A stretch of 64,000 nucleotides of DNA from Manis javanica (Eukaryota; Chordata; Mammalia; Pholidota; Manidae): assembly GCF_040802235.1 (NCBI RefSeq), contig NC_133164.1, positions 117,074,302-117,138,301 on the forward strand, in the 5' to 3' direction. Position numbers and translations under genes: made by a program. Under the pieces are notes generated by a model. It worked only from the letters and a program-made list of their open reading frames with translations, had not been told where the DNA came from and did no database searches. Position 1 is the first letter of the stretch. Each line of letters begins with the position of its first letter. This document shows positions 61,441-64,000 of the stretch, piece after piece.

Positions 61441-61572
61441 AAGTGTTCAATCTTCCCAACAATCTGAGAAAATAAGGATATTTAATCCCATTCTTGGAGG
61501 AAGAGAACTGACATGTCTATAGATTCACATAACTAGCCAGTGGAGGAAACAATCAAAATCTGGCTTTACCTA
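61441..61572 (-). repeat. MIR SINE fragment, minus strand
   Basis: Reversed MIR: caatcttcccaacaatctga (61448-61467), tttaatcccattcttggagg (61481-61500), aactgacatgtctatagatt, cacataactagccagtggag (61527-61546), gaaacaatcaaaatctggct (61546-61565). It corresponds to aatcctcacaacaa through cagctagtaagtgg and ccagtctggc. Confidence 0.75.
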
Positions 61573-61578
61573 AATGAA

Positions 61579-61580
<2 letters not shown>

Positions 61581-61620
<40 letters not shown>

Positions 61621-61637
61621 ATGCATGTGTGTGTTTG
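61581..61637 (+). repeat. (GT)n microsatellite
   Basis: A perfect GT tract of 39 bp (61581-61619), then a catgcatgtgtgtgtttgc extension. It directly abuts the reversed MIR. Confidence 0.95.
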
Positions 61638-61639
61638 CA

Positions 61640-62185
61640 TGGTGTTATTCAAATTTTTAAGTAGATTAGATACCATAACTCTGGAATAAAAAGCAATATT
61701 TTCCCTTGATTTATTGATCACATTTATTATCTTCACTCATTTTTAACATGTATTTGTCTGGATTAGTAGTTTCTTGACCTCTGGGCAAGCTGAATAGCCA
61801 CCTTTTAGCAAAACATTAAACATCTAAAGTTGATTCTCTTATTTTTTCTTCCCTAATGGCCATAGTTTTACTATTTCTTCAAAATCTTCTTAATTTCCAA
61901 ACACCATAGAAACATCTGCTATGGTTTGGAATTAGCTTCACTATCTTTCTTAAAAACATCTAATTATTTAAAACATTTATAGGCAAACATTGATACCAAC
62001 CAAGTGAACCAAGATAGGGAATGAACAGAAATTCTGTCCCCAAAAATGTGGTAAGGTGGCTCAGAAGATAAGACTAGTCTTCAAATTTCAAGAAAATATT
62101 TATCATGCATCTAACAAAAGATAGCAAATAACTTAGATTCTTGGAGTACAAACACCTACACGAACAGATGAATTATCTGGTTATT
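61640..62185. other. Intergenic, nothing recognised
   Basis: AT-rich, no gene or confident repeat. Confidence 0.45.
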
Positions 62186-62189
62186 ATCA

Positions 62190-62425
62190 ACCTTACAGTC
62201 TACTGAGCAAGAAAAAATACCAGGCAATAAAGTTGAGTGGCATTTTTGTATGGTTCTGACTCTGAGGATTATAAGAATCCAGAGAAGAGGGCTGAACTTC
62301 CTCCCTCAAGCCTTCCATCAATGATAACTGGAGTGGTGTTAAAACCTTCCAGGAAGGAGGTGTATCTCGACCTCAAACTTGAAAGTAAAGTGTAAGGAGG
62401 AAAAGGAAAGAAAGAATGCTTTCTT
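62190..62425 (-). repeat. L2 fragment, minus strand
   Basis: Reversed L2: ccttacagtctactgagcaa (62191-62210), a caataaagttgagtgg block, then ttccaggaaggaggtgtatc (62347-62366) and cgacctcaaacttgaaagta, matching agcttacagtctagt, gaggaggtgacatttgagc and agacctgaaggatgag. Confidence 0.68.
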
Positions 62426-62649
62426 ATTTTCAATCCTTTGCGAAGCACTCATTTCAGGAGAGTAGTCTTATCTGTTTCGTTCTGAACACCAGGGATTTTT
62501 CCTATTTTAGCACAATTTCCTGGAATGCTATGAAGTTAAATAAGTTCCCTAATATTGCACAAATTTTACAAATTTTACAGCAATGTCTCAAGATGGGGAA
62601 GGGTGTAGATAATGACCACTTGGGTATCCTGAATGGAAAAATGCAAATG

Positions 62650-62652
<3 letters not shown>

Positions 62653-62696
<44 letters not shown>
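62653..62696 (+). repeat. (AC)n microsatellite
   Basis: A perfect AC tract of 44 bp. The 161-codon frame (62416-62901) reads it as Thr/His repeat. Confidence 0.96.
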
Positions 62697-62698
<2 letters not shown>

Positions 62699-62699
62699 T

Positions 62700-63590
62700 G
62701 TACAGTTTCAGAGGATTCATGAACTGCTTAAAAATCAGTACTACTACTCAGATTAGAAATTTATGTTTTGTGCAAAAGGACCAAAAGATAAATGTGACTC
62801 CAGAGCTTAAGCTTTTAAAACACACTGCAGGGGAGTGGAGAACAGTTTCTGTGAACATGTTTAATTGCTATTCTCTGATATTTCATGTTGAATTAAGATG
62901 AATTTTCTCATTGTCTCATTTTCATTTTCTCATAAGTAAAAATGGTTGCCTATTTGCATCTACTTGTAACCATTAAGAATAATGTGACCTCTTTTATATG
63001 TGACTATAGACAGCTTATATTGTATACACGGCTTAAGACATTTTATGGATGACACTTTATTTTTAAAAACCCAATCTTTAAGAAAAATTATTCATCCATA
63101 AAGTTTTTAAATGTTTCCTGTTATGTTCTGCAATTTGTGAAAGGTTTACCTATTTAGATTATGAGTCAACGAAAATGCAACTTTTAGCCAATATTGATTG
63201 CAGGATATTGGGAAATGTGTCTGATCCTTGCCATTATTTTTTGTAACTAAGCAGTTACAACCGTTTAGTAGTTCATGATTCAGCAATGTTTTAAAATGAT
63301 ATGGTTGTCTGGGACCAAAACACTGTGTTATAAACAAGAGGGCAGGAAGGCAATATGCCATAGAGTTCTGAATACAAAAGTCAGGGATGTATGGATAGCA
63401 TTTTGTCCATTAATGGAAAAGAAACCCCACATCCCACCTCTACCGAGAGATTAAGAACTCGTGAACAGGTGCCCCAAGAGGAAAAAGATGGGCCCACCTG
63501 CTGGGGCAGGCACTGCTGACAATATCCGCTCTCCTTCATTTCTAGTAACAGGCTCCAATTTTACTGGGGAAGAACGAGCCAGCTAAGCAT
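62700..63590. other. Intergenic, nothing recognised
   Basis: No gene. The GC-richer part at 63420-63590 sits just upstream of the L1 piece and may be its flank. Confidence 0.45.
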
Positions 63591-63597
63591 AGAATTT

Positions 63598-64000
63598 ACC
63601 AGATGACTCAGCAATTCCACTCCTGGGTGTATACATGTAAGAATTGGAAACATGTTCTAACAAATACTCGCACATGGATGCTTAATAGCAGCACTGTTGA
63701 CAGTAGTCAAAAGGTGGAAACAACCCAAATATCCACCAACAGATGAATAGATAAACAAAATGCAGTACATATGGACAATTTAATATTATTCATCCTTAAA
63801 AAGAGTGAAGTACTGATACATAGATGAATCTTGAGAACATTAGGCTATGTAAAATAAGCCACAAATGAAAAGTTTCAGACAATATGATTCTATTTATATG
63901 AAATATCCAGAATAGGTAAATCTCTAAAGACAAAGGGCAAATTAGTGGTTGACAGGGGCTGGTGGGGAAGGAGGGTTAGGAGGAAACAGGTTAATAGGTT
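63598..64000 (+). mobile_element. L1M LINE-1 3' region, plus strand, cut by window end
   Basis: The best-preserved L1 of the window, in sense orientation across the end of ORF2 and the 3' UTR: ctcagcaattccactcctgg (63607-63626), aaaggtggaaacaacccaaa (63710-63729), tatccaccaacagatgaata (63730-63749), aagtactgatacatagatga (63808-63827), tatgattctatttatatgaa (63882-63901), and gacaggggctggtggggaag (63951-63970). It resembles L1MA to L1MC 3' ends. The rest lies beyond the window. Confidence 0.95.

Noticed and set aside
62416..62901. 161-codon frame
   Set aside because: It reads through the AC microsatellite as a Thr/His repeat and begins inside an L2-like fragment.
1..64000. CRISPR array, operon, phage, plasmid or toxin system
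   Set aside because: No regularly spaced repeats, no dense coding, no Shine-Dalgarno-led frames. The sequence is clearly mammalian nuclear DNA.

Overview
The window reads as nuclear DNA from a placental mammal and looks like a gene desert. It is AT-rich by eye and strongly depleted in CpG outside a few short clusters. It is full of fossil mammalian repeats: L1M-type LINE-1 pieces on both strands, MIR and L2 fragments, hAT-type DNA transposons (MER5A-like, MER20-like), two MaLR-type solo LTRs and long GT/AC microsatellites. The L1MA-type 3' end at 26.2 kb suggests a boreoeutherian. I recognised no Alu, B1/B2, CAN-SINE, horse ERE or ruminant Bov SINE, so I do not assign an order or species.

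No convincing protein-coding gene, exon set, tRNA, rRNA or small RNA gene was found. The longest open frames (about 140 to 184 codons) match nothing I know. Most run through microsatellites or repeats, or are mirrored by equally long frames on the other strand, so I treat them as chance.

Layout. 0-9 kb: mostly unannotated, with a MIR, two GT microsatellites, a very short CpG-dense stretch at 4.55-4.64 kb and a medium-reiterated repeat near 7 kb. 9.4-18.3 kb: several minus-strand L1 pieces, one plus-strand L1 3' end at 16.9 kb, a MIR and an L2 piece. 18.3-21.8 kb: almost blank. 21.8-26.9 kb: the most structured part, an ancient minus-strand L1 whose endonuclease and ORF1 portions are split by two later insertions, next to another L1 3' UTR. 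27-31 kb: mostly blank, then a MaLR LTR. 31.3-33.9 kb: plus-strand and minus-strand L1 pieces back to back, followed by an LTR-like repeat. 34.4-51 kb: largely unannotated, with a purine-rich trinucleotide tract, MER5A-like and hAT elements, MIRs and a CpG-enriched block at 42.7-43.1 kb. 51-64 kb: MIR and L2 pieces, three dinucleotide microsatellites, a second MaLR LTR of the same family as the first, and a well-preserved plus-strand L1 3' region cut by the window end.

These features do not act as a pathway. They record repeated retrotransposition into neutral or weakly constrained intergenic DNA. I found no evidence of a new biological system. The best leads are modest: the nested L1 with an unclassified 0.58-kb insert, a 26-bp direct repeat with an internal 10-bp duplication, short CpG-dense clusters, and a few inverted-repeat or motif clusters that could be conserved regulatory elements. 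Repeat family names come from remembered consensus sequences without a database search, so subfamily labels are approximate.
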